Part shown: in pieces, positions 21,771 to 21,858 of the stretch
How the letters are laid out: the number at the start of each line of letters is the position of its first letter
How positions within the stretch are numbered: the first letter of the stretch is position 1
Source of the DNA: Monosporascus cannonballus
Lineage: Eukaryota; Ascomycota; Sordariomycetes; Xylariales
Reading direction: 5' to 3'
Assembly (NCBI GenBank): GCA_004154925.1
Contig: QJNS01000511.1
Location: forward strand, 1-21,858
Length of the DNA stretch: 21,858 nucleotides
Translations under genes and position numbers: made by a program
Notes under the pieces: generated by a model
Told to the model about the DNA's origin: nothing
The model's database searches: none
Seen by the model: the letters and a program-made list of their open reading frames with translations, nothing else

Positions 21771-21858
<88 letters not shown>
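21771..21858. other. Poly-G run at contig end (probable artefact)
   Basis: The last 88 bases are uninterrupted G. This is the strand mirror of the poly-C at 1-68 and fits dark-cycle G calling carried into the contig end. It truncates the minus-strand DUF3723-like gene. Confidence 0.85.

Overview
This is a piece of a filamentous ascomycete nuclear genome, most likely a Sordariomycete. The evidence is short spliceosomal introns (53-113 bp) with GT..AG ends and mostly CTRA-type branch sites, together with fungal orthologues of SAR1, the mitochondrial ATP synthase delta subunit, a DUF3336/patatin lipase and a DUF3295-type protein. The first 68 bases are pure C and the last 88 are pure G. I read these as sequencing or assembly artefacts at the ends of a contig, so the informative sequence is about 69-21770.

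Layout. From 2003 to 9796 three minus-strand genes lie in tandem: a DUF3295-type protein (7406-9796, transcribed first), SAR1 (5578-6468, six exons) and a patatin-like lipase (2003-4418, two exons). Gaps of about 1 kb hold their promoters and 3' ends. A gene-empty stretch of about 5.9 kb follows (9797-15654). It has only low-complexity tracts, a cytosine-run cluster able to form a G-quadruplex/i-motif, and several perfect hairpins. ATP synthase delta (15655-16438, plus strand, five exons) comes next.

The right quarter (16.4-21.8 kb) looks like decayed accessory DNA. A minus-strand gene enters from the contig end and can be followed through six reading-frame segments to a stop at 19878. It resembles DUF3723-type fungal proteins from memory, and it contains an internal repeat of about 87 bp. 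Coding-like fragments on the plus strand (about 18.5-19.55 kb) and a 59-codon minus-strand fragment (19619-19798) could be further gene debris.

How the genes relate. Apart from the decayed region these are ordinary genes: COPII vesicle budding (SAR1), lipid hydrolysis (patatin), the F1 rotor stalk (ATP synthase delta) and a protein of unknown function. They are not an operon or functional cluster. I found no convincing new multi-gene system. The most interesting items are the frame-broken DUF3723-like gene with its repeats, and the hairpins in the long gap. Several apparent ORF starts are non-ATG codons; I moved the starts of the lipase and the DUF3295-type gene to the first in-frame ATG.
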